Source of the DNA: an uncultured Eubacteriales bacterium
Lineage (GTDB): Bacteria > Bacillota > Clostridia > Oscillospirales > Oscillospiraceae
Length of the DNA stretch: 51,653 nt
NCBI GenBank assembly: GCA_900321275.1
Contig: ONVI01000017.1
Location: 1-51,653 of the forward strand
Reading direction: 5' to 3'
The translations under genes and the position numbers were made by a program. The notes under the pieces were generated by a model. That model had not been told where the DNA came from. It saw only the letters and a program-made list of their open reading frames with translations, and made no database searches. The stretch's first letter is position 1, and the number at the start of each line of letters is the position of its first letter. Shown here piece by piece: positions 16,510 through 24,954 of this stretch.

Positions 16510-16743
16510 TTATTTCCTGCGCCGCGCCCGCTTTTGAAAGGCTCCGCGCGTCAGCAGGGGAGGGCGCGGCCTTGCCAGGAGCAGACCGCCGCCGGGACGC
16601 TCGAAAAACTCCGCCTCCAGATCATGCCACGGCTCAAGCCCCGCCGCCTCCAGACTGAGGCGGACGACGCTTCGCACATCCCGCAATTCCTCCTCCGACA
16701 GCAGCAGAGCAAGCGTATCCTTGGAAACACAAACTGTAACCAT
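16510..16743 (-). CDS. Small hypothetical protein
   Basis: 77 residues from ATG 16743 (GGAGG lies 14 bases upstream); a longer frame starts at 16785. The sequence starts MVTVCVSKDTLALLLSEE, has an acidic helix-like middle, then FFERPGGGLLLARPRPP and a basic end KRARRRK. No signal peptide or membrane segment. I do not recognise a family; the beta-hairpin pattern near the end is weakly like a MecA N-terminal domain, but that is not enough for a call. It reads toward smpB, with a repeat copy between. Confidence 0.5.
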   Translation of the reverse strand: MVTVCVSKDTLALLLSEEELRDVRSVVRLSLEAAGLEPWHDLEAEFFERPGGGLLLARPRPPLLTRGAFQKRARRRK

Positions 16744-16948
16744 ATTGAAAGAACCCGCCTCCATATGTAAACTTTTTCGACACAAAAAAGCCTCTTATAA
16801 GCGATTATAAGCAAAAATTTTTTGAAATTCCACGCAAAAAATATGGAAATTGCAAAAAGTATATGCTATACTGATAAAGCACGATTATGTTAATCAAATT
16901 AATGTCAACAATATTAGGGAACCCCTCGGCGCGGGAGAAGGAGATAAA

Positions 16949-17491
16949 ATGGACCTGACGGAGAAAAGACTCAGCGGTGAGTTGAAATACAGCGGTGTGA
17001 TCGTGAACGTGACATTGGATCAGGTGGAGCTCTGCGACGGTAAAAAGACGCTGCGCGAGGTGGTGCATCATCCCGGCGGTGTCGGTGTGCTGCCCATGGA
17101 TGAGGAGGGCAGCGTCTACATGGTGCGGCAGTACCGTTATCCCGTCGGTGCCCCGGTGCTGGAGATCCCGGCCGGGAAGATCGACCACCATGACGAGCAC
17201 CTTGCCACGGCAAAGCGTGAGCTGTCCGAGGAGACCGGCTTCTTCGCCGATGAGTATGTGGACCTCGGCTGCTGCTATACCTCGCCCGGCTACACCGATG
17301 AAATCATCCATGTCTATCTGGCCCGCGGCCTGCACAAGGGGAAGAGCCATCTGGACGAGGGCGAGTTCCTGAACGTGGAGAAAATGCCCTTTGAGGAGCT
17401 TTTCGGAATGGTCATGCGCAACGAAATCATCGACGCCAAGACCGTCATCGCCGTCTCCAAGGTAAAGCTGTATCTGGAGGGCCTGAAATAG
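16949..17491 (+). CDS. nudF: NUDIX hydrolase, ADP-ribose pyrophosphatase
   Basis: 180 residues from ATG 16949, with GAAGGAG upstream. The protein hydrolyses nucleoside-diphosphate sugars, most likely ADP-ribose to AMP and ribose 5-phosphate. The NUDIX box is complete: GKIDHHDEHLATAKRELSEETGF, with the E in REL and EE in SEETG as metal ligands. VRQYRYPVG and LEIPAGK upstream of the box are typical of NudF. The last eight codons are followed by an exact second copy of the 24-bp sequence, which alters the stop (see the repeat). The gene is followed by murA after 113 bases. Confidence 0.9.
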   Translation: MDLTEKRLSGELKYSGVIVNVTLDQVELCDGKKTLREVVHHPGGVGVLPMDEEGSVYMVRQYRYPVGAPVLEIPAGKIDHHDEHLATAKRELSEETGFFADEYVDLGCCYTSPGYTDEIIHVYLARGLHKGKSHLDEGEFLNVEKMPFEELFGMVMRNEIIDAKTVIAVSKVKLYLEGLK

Positions 17492-17514
17492 CTGTATCTG
17501 GAGGGCCTGAAATA
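17467..17514 (+). repeat. 24-bp perfect tandem duplication over the nudF stop
   Basis: GCTGTATCTGGAGGGCCTGA-AATA occurs at 17467-17490 and again at 17491-17514. The second copy is followed by A, giving TAA; the junction of the two copies makes TAG, which is now the stop of nudF. Confidence 0.95.
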
Positions 17515-17604
17515 AAAGCTTGCCACAAAGCAGCTGTTGTGGTAAAATCAGCTCTTGTCGGCTCAGCCTGATGGCGTCGGCCGTATGAACGGAAGGTGTA
17601 AAAC

Positions 17605-18912
17605 GTGGAAAAATATGTGATAAACGGCGGTACTACCCTGTACGGTGAGGTCGAAATCAGCGGCGCGAAAAATGCCGCGGTTGCGATCATCCCGGCAGCC
17701 TTGATGGTGGACGGCGTTTGTGTGATAGAGAACATGCCCCAGATCAGCGACACGGAGATGCTGCTGACCATCCTGCGGGAGCTGGGCGCGAAAATCCGCT
17801 ATCTCAACCGCTCCACGGTGGAGATAGACTGCACGGACGTCTGTATGCAGGACGCGCCCTATGACCTGATGCGCAAGATCCGCGCGTCATACTATCTGAT
17901 CGGCGCAATGCTTGGGCGCTTCGGCCATGCCAAGACCACCATGCCCGGCGGCTGCAATTTCGGCGTGCGTCCCATCGACCAGCATATCAAGGGCATGACA
18001 GCCCTCGGCGCGGATGTGGACGTCAAAGGCGGCTTCGTCTATGCCGACGCCCGCGACGGAAAGCTCCACGGCGCGAGGATCTATCTGGATAAGGTCTCCG
18101 TCGGCGCGACGATGAACATCATCCTCGCCGCGGCGCTGGCCCAGGGCAGAACCATCATCGAAAACGCCGCGCGTGAGCCGCATATCGTCGACCTTGCAAA
18201 CTTCCTCAACTCCATGGGTGCGGATATCCGCGGCGCGGGTACCGATACCGTAAAGATCAACGGTGTGGAAAAGCTGCACGGCGGCAGTTACGCGATTATC
18301 CCCGACCAGATCGAGGCAGGCACCTACATGGTCGCCGCCGCCGCCACCGGGGGTGAGGTGCTGATCAAAAACGTCATTCCCCGCCATCTGGAGTGCATCA
18401 GCGCAAAGCTGCGCGAGACGGGCACGATCGTGCTCGAAAACGGCGACTCCGTCCTCGTCAAGGGCGCGAGTGCGCTGCGAAAGATCAATCTGAAAACCCT
18501 GCCCTACCCGGGCTTTCCCACGGATATGCAGCCGCCCATGTGCGCGCTGCTGTGCGTGGCAAACGGCACCTCCGTCATTACGGAGGGCGTCTATGACAAC
18601 CGCTTTAAGTATGTAAACGAGCTTCGCAAAATGGGCGCCGAGGTTCAGGTCGACGGCAGAGTCTGCGTGGTTGAGGGCGGCAAACGCCTCAGCGGCGCGC
18701 CTGTGGCAGCCTGTGATCTGCGTGCCGGCGCGGCGATGGTGATCGCCGGAATGTGCGCCGCCGGCACCACGGTGGTGGAGGATGTGCGCTTTATCGAGCG
18801 CGGATATGAGAATTTTGTCGGAAAGCTCAACGCCCTCGGCGCGGATATCCGCATTGTGGATGAGCCCGAGGAATCGAACGGAAGAGAGAAGATCCTCTCC
18901 ATGATGGGATGA
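17605..18912 (+). CDS. murA: UDP-GlcNAc 1-carboxyvinyltransferase (MurA, copy 1)
   Basis: 435 residues. It transfers enolpyruvate from PEP to UDP-GlcNAc, the first committed step of peptidoglycan synthesis, in the cytosol. Signatures: GEVEISGAKNAAVAIIPA (substrate-binding Lys22-Asn23 region), the catalytic Cys117 in PGGCNFGVRPIDQHIKG (target of fosfomycin), and GFPTDMQPP. Length is normal. The stop overlaps the next start (ATGA) with walJ. A second murA lies in the dcw cluster at 46148; Clostridia and Bacilli commonly carry two. Confidence 0.96.
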   Translation: MEKYVINGGTTLYGEVEISGAKNAAVAIIPAALMVDGVCVIENMPQISDTEMLLTILRELGAKIRYLNRSTVEIDCTDVCMQDAPYDLMRKIRASYYLIGAMLGRFGHAKTTMPGGCNFGVRPIDQHIKGMTALGADVDVKGGFVYADARDGKLHGARIYLDKVSVGATMNIILAAALAQGRTIIENAAREPHIVDLANFLNSMGADIRGAGTDTVKINGVEKLHGGSYAIIPDQIEAGTYMVAAAATGGEVLIKNVIPRHLECISAKLRETGTIVLENGDSVLVKGASALRKINLKTLPYPGFPTDMQPPMCALLCVANGTSVITEGVYDNRFKYVNELRKMGAEVQVDGRVCVVEGGKRLSGAPVAACDLRAGAAMVIAGMCAAGTTVVEDVRFIERGYENFVGKLNALGADIRIVDEPEESNGREKILSMMG

Positions 18913-19700
18913 ATATTAAGGTTTTTGCCAGCGGCTCCGGCGGTAACTGCATGCTGCTCAGCGACAGGGGGACACATCTCCTGATCGACGCCGGAATTTC
19001 CGCCCGCAGGATCATACAGTCCCTGCGCACGGCAGACCTGGACATACAGGATATCGGCGGAGTGCTCATCACGCATGAGCACTCCGATCATGTTTCCGGG
19101 CTCAAAACGCTGCTGCACAACTTCGACGTACCGCTTTACGCGCCGCATACCGTGGCGGCGAGACTGTGCGGCATGCTGCCGGAGGCGGAGGACCACATGC
19201 GCGTGATCCCGACGGGGGAGTGCTTTCGTGTCGGTTCCGTCAGCGTAAGGGCGTTTCATACGCCCCACGACACGGACGAGAGTGTGGGCTACCGGGTCGA
19301 GGGCAGCGGCGTCTTCGCCCTGGCCACCGATATGGGCCATGTGACGGACGAGGTGCTGAACGGGCTCACAGGCGCGGACACGGTACTCGTCGAATCCAAC
19401 CACGATCTGGATATGCTGTATAACGGTCCCTATCCCGTCTATCTCAAGCGCCGCATTCTCTCCGACCACGGCCACCTCTCCAACGCCGACTGCGCTGCGC
19501 TGGTGCGCAGTCTCGCCGAGAGCGGGACGGGGACGGTGGTCCTCGGTCATCTCAGCCGGGAGAACAACCGACCGGAGCTGGCCCTGGCCGAAACGGAGCG
19601 GGCGCTTGCGGGGCGTGGGCTGCGGCTCTGCTGCGCGCCGGTCTGGGGCTGCCTGAGCCTTGAGGTAAAGGAGGCTGCGCCGTGCTCAATGTTAAGCTGA
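18909..19700 (+). CDS. walJ: MBL-fold metallohydrolase (WalJ/YycJ-like)
   Basis: 263 residues. Metallo-beta-lactamase fold with THEHSDHVSG (metal-binding HxHxDH), ATDMGHV and LVLGHLSRENN. WalJ/YycJ homologues are 5'-3' exonuclease-like proteins linked to DNA repair and cell-wall growth. It starts ATG 18909 with a 4-base overlap of murA, and its end overlaps the rlmH start. In Bacillus the family is near rlmH (yydA) as here, which supports the call. Confidence 0.88.
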   Translation: MNIKVFASGSGGNCMLLSDRGTHLLIDAGISARRIIQSLRTADLDIQDIGGVLITHEHSDHVSGLKTLLHNFDVPLYAPHTVAARLCGMLPEAEDHMRVIPTGECFRVGSVSVRAFHTPHDTDESVGYRVEGSGVFALATDMGHVTDEVLNGLTGADTVLVESNHDLDMLYNGPYPVYLKRRILSDHGHLSNADCAALVRSLAESGTGTVVLGHLSRENNRPELALAETERALAGRGLRLCCAPVWGCLSLEVKEAAPCSMLS

Positions 19701-20164
19701 TCTGCGTCGGAAAGATGCGCGAGAAATTCTATATCGACGCCTTCGCCGAATACGCCAAGCGCCTGCAGGCGTACTGCCGCCTGGAGCTTCTGGAAATCGC
19801 GGAGCAGCGCCTTGGGGACAGACCCTCCGAAAAGGAGATTGCCGCCGCGCTGGAGCGGGAGGGGCAGGAGATTTTGAAGGCCGTCCCGCCGGACGCGTAT
19901 CTCACCGCCCTGTGCGTGGAGGGAAAGCAGATGCCCAGCGAGGGGATGGCGGAGCTTATCGCTGCCCGTGAAAACTCCGGCAGGCCGAAGCTTTACTTTG
20001 CGATCGGCGGCTCTTATGGCTTGAGCCCGTCGGTCAAGGCGAGGGCGGACAGAAAGCTCAGCATGTCGCAGATGACCTTCCCGCACCATCTGGCCCGCGT
20101 CATGCTGGCCGAGCAGCTCTACCGCGGCTTCAAAATCAACGAGGGCTCCAAGTATCATAAGTAG
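19682..20164 (+). CDS. rlmH: 23S rRNA pseudouridine-1915 N3-methyltransferase
   Basis: 160 residues, SPOUT-class methyltransferase. It methylates pseudouridine 1915 in 23S rRNA helix 69 with SAM. Family motifs: VKLICVGKMREKFY at the start, FAIGGSYGLSPSVKARA (SAM-binding knot) and LSMSQMTFPHHLARVMLAEQLYRGFKI...KYHK at the end. The start is GTG at 19682 with AAAGGAGG upstream, inside the walJ gene. Confidence 0.96.
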   Translation: MLNVKLICVGKMREKFYIDAFAEYAKRLQAYCRLELLEIAEQRLGDRPSEKEIAAALEREGQEILKAVPPDAYLTALCVEGKQMPSEGMAELIAARENSGRPKLYFAIGGSYGLSPSVKARADRKLSMSQMTFPHHLARVMLAEQLYRGFKINEGSKYHK

Positions 20165-20246
20165 GCAACGGCGCGCGGGCACTTGAAAGCCCGCGCGCAT
20201 AATGATATAATAGCCAATAACAAAACACACAGGAGGTCTCAAGACG

Positions 20247-20564
20247 ATGAGCAATACAGGCGATTGGGGCAAGGCGCTCCGGGGCGATTTGCTTGCGCGC
20301 TGGCCCAAGGATGAAAACGGCGAGCCGGAGGAGCCGGTGCGCCTCGGCACGGCGATCAATCTCAACCTGGTTGACGAGCTGACGGTCAGCATGCTGGAGG
20401 CCTGCGGCATTCCCTGCCTCACCCTCTATCCGGGGGACGGAAGCTTCGGCAAGCTCATCCTCGGCATGAGCGGGCAGGGCACGGATATCTATGTCCCCAA
20501 AAGCATGGCGGAGGACGCCGCCGCCCTGTGCGCCTATCAGGGGGATTACGAGCTGGAAAACTGA
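20247..20564 (+). CDS. Small protein, DUF2007-like
   Basis: 105 residues from ATG 20247, with AGGAGGTC upstream. The middle (LVDELTVSMLEACGIPCLTLYPGDGSFGKLILG, GTDIYVPKSMAEDAAALC) fits the short alpha-beta DUF2007 fold thought to be a signal-transducing or binding domain. The function is unknown. It sits between rlmH and the phosphoglucomutase in one direction. Confidence 0.6.
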   Translation: MSNTGDWGKALRGDLLARWPKDENGEPEEPVRLGTAINLNLVDELTVSMLEACGIPCLTLYPGDGSFGKLILGMSGQGTDIYVPKSMAEDAAALCAYQGDYELEN

Positions 20565-20617
20565 CCGCGTACGCGGTTTTGAAAACGGACAATACTGCAT
20601 AAGGAGATGATACCGTC

Positions 20618-22348
20618 ATGCCCGGAATGTATCTGGAAGAATATCACCACTGGCTGGACAGTCCCGCGCTCAGCGAAGAGGAATGGGCGGAGCTCGACGG
20701 GATCCGGGACGATGAGAAGGAGATCGAAAGCCGCTTCTTCGCACCCCTGGAATTCGGCACCGCGGGCCTGCGCGGCACGATGAAGCTCGGCCTGCATCAC
20801 ATGAATATCCATGTCATCCGTTACGCGACCCAGGCCTTCGCCAATGTCATCGCCGCCGAAGGGGAAGAGGCAAAGAAACGCGGCATCGTCATAGACCATG
20901 ACTGCCGACACTGCGGGAAAACCTTTGCGCGTGAAGCCGCCTGCGTCATGGCCGCCAACGGCATCCGCGTCCGCCTGTTCGAGGATTTGCGCCCCACGCC
21001 GGAGCTGAGCTTTGCCGTGCGCTTTTACGGCGCCACCGCCGGTCTGAACATCACTGCCAGCCACAACCCCAAGGAGTACAACGGCTATAAGGTATACTGG
21101 TCGGACGGCGCGCAGCTGCCCCCGCAAAAGGCGGACGCCATCGCCAGGCAGATGGAAGCCCTCGACGTCTTTACCGGCTTTAAATCCTGCGATTTTGACA
21201 AAGCCGTAAAAGACGGCATGATCCAGCTCATCGGCGAGGAGACGGATGAGGCGTTTATGGAGCGTATCCTGGCCCAGGCCGTCGACCCGGATGTGGTCAA
21301 AGAGGTCGCCGATGATTTCAAAATCGTCTATACGCCCTTCCATGGCTGCGGTTACAAGCTTGTCCCCGAGGTGCTGAAGCGGCTCGGCGTCAGGCAGCTC
21401 TACCCCGTACCCGAGCAGATGGTCATCGACGGCGCTTTCCCCACGGTCGTGAGCCCCAACCCGGAGAATCCCGAGGGCTTCTGTCTCGCGGTGGAGCTTG
21501 CCGAAAAGGTGGGCAGCGATCTCATCATCGGCACCGACCCGGACGCGGACCGTATCGGCACCATGGTTCGCAGGGGCGACAGCTATGTCCCTGTCACCGG
21601 CAACCAGCTCGGCGTCCTGCTGATCGATTACATCATCAACGGCCGCCGCGCCAAAGGCTCCATGCCGGAAAACCCGGGCGTCGTGGCGTCCATTGTCACC
21701 ACCAGCATGGCCCGCGCCGTGTGCGAGGCGAACAACGTCCACTTTGAGGACACCTTTACCGGCTTTAAATACATGGCCGAGCGCGTCGCCGCATGGGAAG
21801 CGGCGGGAACGTATCAGTACATCTTCGCCTATGAGGAGAGCTACGGCTACATGATGGGCGACTATGTGCGCGACAAGGACGCCGTGACCGCCTCCATGAT
21901 GGTGGCGGAGATGGCCGCCTACTACCATAAGAAGGGCATGACCCTTCTCGACGCGATGGACGCCCTCTACGGGAAATACGGCTGGTTTATGGAACATACG
22001 CTGAATCTTGTCATGCCGGGGCTCGACGGCCTGCAGAAGATGAAAGCGTTGATGACCGAGCTCCGGGCCAATCCCCCGAAGGAGATCGGCGGTCAGAAGG
22101 TGATCCGCGCCCGCGACTACCTGGACGGCAGCGTCTATGTGGCCGATCTCGGCAAGGTCGGGACGACGCCCTTTGCGGGGTCGAACGTGCTGTATTTCGA
22201 GCTTGCCGACGGCAGCAGCTTTATCGTCAGACCCTCCGGCACGGAGCCGAAGATCAAGATCTATCTCCTGGTGCGCGGCGCGGACAGAGAGCAGTGCGCC
22301 GAGCGCATCGAAAAATACAAGGTTTACGCGGAGAGCTTTAAGAGATGA
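20618..22348 (+). CDS. pgcA: Phosphoglucomutase/phosphomannomutase
   Basis: 576 residues, full length for the PgcA-type enzyme. It interconverts glucose 1- and 6-phosphate (or mannose phosphates) via a phosphoserine. Motifs in order: FGTAGLRGTM near residue 45, catalytic serine loop TASHNPKEYNGYK, metal-binding GTDPDADR, sugar-binding FAYEESYGY and phosphate-binding RPSGTEPKIK at the end. It starts ATG 20618 after AAGGAG. Its stop overlaps the next gene by 4 bases. Confidence 0.93.
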   Translation: MPGMYLEEYHHWLDSPALSEEEWAELDGIRDDEKEIESRFFAPLEFGTAGLRGTMKLGLHHMNIHVIRYATQAFANVIAAEGEEAKKRGIVIDHDCRHCGKTFAREAACVMAANGIRVRLFEDLRPTPELSFAVRFYGATAGLNITASHNPKEYNGYKVYWSDGAQLPPQKADAIARQMEALDVFTGFKSCDFDKAVKDGMIQLIGEETDEAFMERILAQAVDPDVVKEVADDFKIVYTPFHGCGYKLVPEVLKRLGVRQLYPVPEQMVIDGAFPTVVSPNPENPEGFCLAVELAEKVGSDLIIGTDPDADRIGTMVRRGDSYVPVTGNQLGVLLIDYIINGRRAKGSMPENPGVVASIVTTSMARAVCEANNVHFEDTFTGFKYMAERVAAWEAAGTYQYIFAYEESYGYMMGDYVRDKDAVTASMMVAEMAAYYHKKGMTLLDAMDALYGKYGWFMEHTLNLVMPGLDGLQKMKALMTELRANPPKEIGGQKVIRARDYLDGSVYVADLGKVGTTPFAGSNVLYFELADGSSFIVRPSGTEPKIKIYLLVRGADREQCAERIEKYKVYAESFKR

Positions 22349-22887
22349 AAACATTGTGGGAGCTGTTCCTGGCCTTTGCGCGCGTCGGGGTCATGACCTT
22401 CGGCGGCGGCTACGCCATGATCCCCATTCTGGAGCGGGAGATCGTGGATCGTCACGGCTGGGCAACGGAAGAGGAGCTGATGGATTACTACGCCGTCGGG
22501 CAGTGCACCCCCGGCGTCATCGCCGTCAATACCGCCACCTTTATCGGCTATAAGCTCGCCGGAACCGTCGGCGGCGTGGTCGCCTCCCTCGGCATCGTGT
22601 TCCCGTCCGTTATCATCATCACCCTCATCGCCGGGATCCTCACCAGCTTTTCGGAGGTTCCGGCGGTCAAGAGCGCCTTTGCGGGCATCCGCGTTTGCGT
22701 GTGTGTGCTGATCTTCAACGCGGTTCTGAAGCTCTGGAAGAAGGCGGTTGTGGATAAGGCCACACTGGTCCTCTTCCTCGGCGTGTTTCTGCTGTCCGTG
22801 TTTTTCAGCGTCTCGCCGATCGTCTTCGTCGTTGTCTGCGCCGTTGCCGGCATCGTATTGACCAGGATGGGGGTGAAGGGCAAATGA
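22345..22887 (+). CDS. chrA: Chromate transporter-family half protein 1
   Basis: 180 residues, a single CHR domain with about five membrane segments. Conserved FGGGYAMIP and GQCTPGVIAVNTATFIGYK match the CHR family. It overlaps pgcA upstream and the next gene downstream by 4 bases each, so it is co-translated. In Bacillota two short CHR proteins act as a pair; chromate efflux is the known function of the family, but the natural substrate is not established. Confidence 0.88.
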   Translation: MKTLWELFLAFARVGVMTFGGGYAMIPILEREIVDRHGWATEEELMDYYAVGQCTPGVIAVNTATFIGYKLAGTVGGVVASLGIVFPSVIIITLIAGILTSFSEVPAVKSAFAGIRVCVCVLIFNAVLKLWKKAVVDKATLVLFLGVFLLSVFFSVSPIVFVVVCAVAGIVLTRMGVKGK

Positions 22888-23459
22888 TCCTCCTCCAACT
22901 GTTCTTTGAGTTTTTCAAGACCGGCCTTTTTGCCGTCGGCGGCGGCATGGCCACGCTGCCCTTCCTCTATGACATCTCTGCCCGCACGGGCTGGTATACC
23001 ACCGAGATGCTGGCGGACATGATCGCCGTCTCGGAGTCGACCCCCGGCCCCATCGGCGTCAACATGGCAACCTATGTGGGCTTCGTGACCGCCGGGATAC
23101 CCGGGGCGATCATTGCGACGCTCGGCCTGATTACGCCCAGCATTATTATCATTCTGCTGATCGCGCGCGCTTTGAAGGCGTTTCGCGAAAACCCCACTGT
23201 GGAGGCGGCGTTTTACGGTCTGCGCCCCTGCTCGGTGGGCCTGATCGCGGCGGCGGGCTTTCTTGTGATCAAGCTTGCGCTTTTCAATACGGAGCTGTAT
23301 CAGGCGAGCGGGAAGCTTATCGATCTCTTTGACTTCAAGGCCATCGCGCTTGCGGCGGTGCTGCTTGTCTGCACAAGATATGTGAAAAAGCTCAAGGGCC
23401 TGCACCCGATCTTCTTCATCCTCGCCTCCGCTGTGATCGGCATTGTGTGCGCGTTCTAA
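22884..23459 (+). CDS. chrA: Chromate transporter-family half protein 2
   Basis: 191 residues, the second CHR half, with FAVGGGMATLPFLYD and ESTPGPIGVNMATYVGF. It is homologous to the gene before it and overlaps it by ATGA, typical of a heteromeric pair. Its TAA stop (23457-23459) is followed at once by the 161-bp repeat element. Confidence 0.88.
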   Translation: MILLQLFFEFFKTGLFAVGGGMATLPFLYDISARTGWYTTEMLADMIAVSESTPGPIGVNMATYVGFVTAGIPGAIIATLGLITPSIIIILLIARALKAFRENPTVEAAFYGLRPCSVGLIAAAGFLVIKLALFNTELYQASGKLIDLFDFKAIALAAVLLVCTRYVKKLKGLHPIFFILASAVIGIVCAF

Positions 23460-23620
23460 GGAAACGCTGAATAAATCGCCGCGCACGTCTTGACGACATA
23501 TTTTCCGCCTGACTTTGCCTGAAAAGCTTGAAATAAACAAAGTATTCCTGCGCTTTTCAGGCTTCGTCAGCCGAAAAATCTGCTCGCCCATCCGCACACT
23601 CCGATTTCATCAGCGCTTCC
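23460..23620. mobile_element. 161-bp MITE-like element with terminal inverted repeats
   Basis: Left end GGAAACGCTGAATAAATCG (23460-23478) is the near-complement of the right end CGATTTCATCAGCGCTTCC (23602-23620). An internal hairpin pairs CCTGAAAAGC with GCTTTTCAGG. The element begins directly after the chrA stop codon and ends directly before the (minus-strand) ylbJ stop codon. A minus-strand frame starting at 23597 (MRMGEQIFRLTKPEKRR) reads through it. Solo copies of the ends are at 16472 and 38786. Confidence 0.75.
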
Positions 23621-24601
23621 CTAAAACAAACCCAGGCCGACAACATAGGCCAGTACGGCCCCAAACCCCGCGCTCATGAGGCGCCCTGCCGGATGCAGGG
23701 CGCCTGTTATTTTGCTCTCCGCCAAAACGGCGAGGGTCTGGAACTGCACCGAGATCCCGCCCCAGCCGAGCAGAAACGCGGCCAGCGCCAGGCTTTCGGG
23801 ACAGGGGCTGAGCCCCTGCATGGCGGCAGCGCCGCTGCCGAGCTCAAAAATGCCTGTCAGCATGGCGCGGACGAAACGCGGATCAAAGCCAAAGCGGGAA
23901 GCGAGGAACGTACACAGCGCGGAGATAACGCCGCCGGTGTCGAGCAGCCGCAGCAGCACGCTGAAGAACACAGCAAAGCCGCATACGCTCAGAATCGAGG
24001 AGGTCGCCTGTTTTACCGCGCCGACCAGCGCGAGAGCGGGATCGGCGGCGTCAAGCTGCTCGTCCTGTATTTCCGGGCAGGGATGCTTTCCGCGGAAGAA
24101 AAGCCCGGTCAGGATCGCTGAGAGAATGTGAATACCGTAGAGCAGCAGCCCCAGCCGGACGGAGCCGAAAACGCCGACGCCCACCGCGCCGACGATAAAC
24201 GCGGGACCGGAGTTGTTGCAGAACGCCAGCAGGCGCTCCGCCTCCTGCCGGGAGACGCTGCCGCTTTTTTCCATATCGGCGATGTAAGCCGCACCCGCGG
24301 GGTAGCCGCCGGTGAGACCGATCGGCAGCGCCGACGCGCCTGCGCCGCTGACGCCGAAAAGCCGGAAGGCAAAGGGGGCCAGCACCCGTCCCAGCAGCCC
24401 CGGAAGCCCCACGCGGTTCAGAAATCCGGAGAGTACAAAGAAGGGGAAGAGCGACGGGATCAGCAGCCGAAAGCACATCTCCAGCGCCTCCCGGCAGGCC
24501 GCGTTTGCAATCTGCGCGTTCCTGACAAGCGCCGCGAACAGCAAAAGTCCCAGAGCGAGCGGCATTGCTCCCCTGCGTCCGTTTCGTGATCGTTCCATCA
24601 T
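23621..24601 (-). CDS. ylbJ: Sporulation integral membrane protein YlbJ-like
   Basis: About 326 residues, 8 or more membrane segments. Family features: LLIPSLFPFFVLSGF, GLTGGYPAGAAYIADM, LLAFCNNSGPAFIVGAVG and WGGISVQFQTLAV, the Gate/YlbJ nucleoside-transporter-like fold needed for spore cortex formation. A GGGGG ribosome-binding site precedes ATG 24601/24598; the longer frame to 24622 lacks one. It is transcribed away from yqfC and its 3' end abuts the MITE-like element. Confidence 0.85.
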   Translation of the reverse strand: MMERSRNGRRGAMPLALGLLLFAALVRNAQIANAACREALEMCFRLLIPSLFPFFVLSGFLNRVGLPGLLGRVLAPFAFRLFGVSGAGASALPIGLTGGYPAGAAYIADMEKSGSVSRQEAERLLAFCNNSGPAFIVGAVGVGVFGSVRLGLLLYGIHILSAILTGLFFRGKHPCPEIQDEQLDAADPALALVGAVKQATSSILSVCGFAVFFSVLLRLLDTGGVISALCTFLASRFGFDPRFVRAMLTGIFELGSGAAAMQGLSPCPESLALAAFLLGWGGISVQFQTLAVLAESKITGALHPAGRLMSAGFGAVLAYVVGLGLF

Positions 24602-24679
24602 CGCACCCCCTTGTCCATGCATGTATCAAACTATGAGGACGGGCATAGAGATAGAACGAAGAAAGCGGGGTGATGCGTT

Positions 24680-24952
24680 TTGAAAGCTGTCAGAGAGCTG
24701 CCCGCCGAGCTTGCCGAGCGCCTGGAGCTGCCGGAGGATCTGCTGCCGGGCAGCGGCCGCCTGACGCTGAGCGGCGGCCGACAGGCGCTTGTAGAGGGAC
24801 ACCGGGGAATTCTGGAGTACACGCCGGAGCGCGTCGTGGTCAGCTTCGGACGCGCGAAGCTCAGCATCATGGGAGATGGGCTGCTCCTGCGCGCCATGAA
24901 CGCCGGGGAGCTTTTTGTCACAGGCCGTATCCGCGCGGCGGAGTGGGGGTGA
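24680..24952 (+). CDS. yqfC: Sporulation protein YqfC
   Basis: 90 residues. The start is TTG 24680, with GGGG 9 bases upstream. YqfC is a small beta-rich sporulation protein of the sigma-E regulon. LTLSGGRQALVEGHRGILEYTPERVVV and SIMGDGLLLRAMNAGELFVTGRI match the family. yqfD follows after 2 bases, and phoH and ybeY follow that, the conserved Bacillota order. Confidence 0.85.
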   Translation: MKAVRELPAELAERLELPEDLLPGSGRLTLSGGRQALVEGHRGILEYTPERVVVSFGRAKLSIMGDGLLLRAMNAGELFVTGRIRAAEWG

Positions 24953-24954
24953 GC

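Noticed and set aside
16822-16878. Promoter for nudF (TTGCAA with GATAAA, or TATACT)
   Set aside because: Several weak options with poor boxes or spacing, so no call was made.
20546-22354. A 602-codon minus-strand frame opposite the phosphoglucomutase
   Set aside because: Complement shadow of a well-conserved gene with all motifs on the plus strand.
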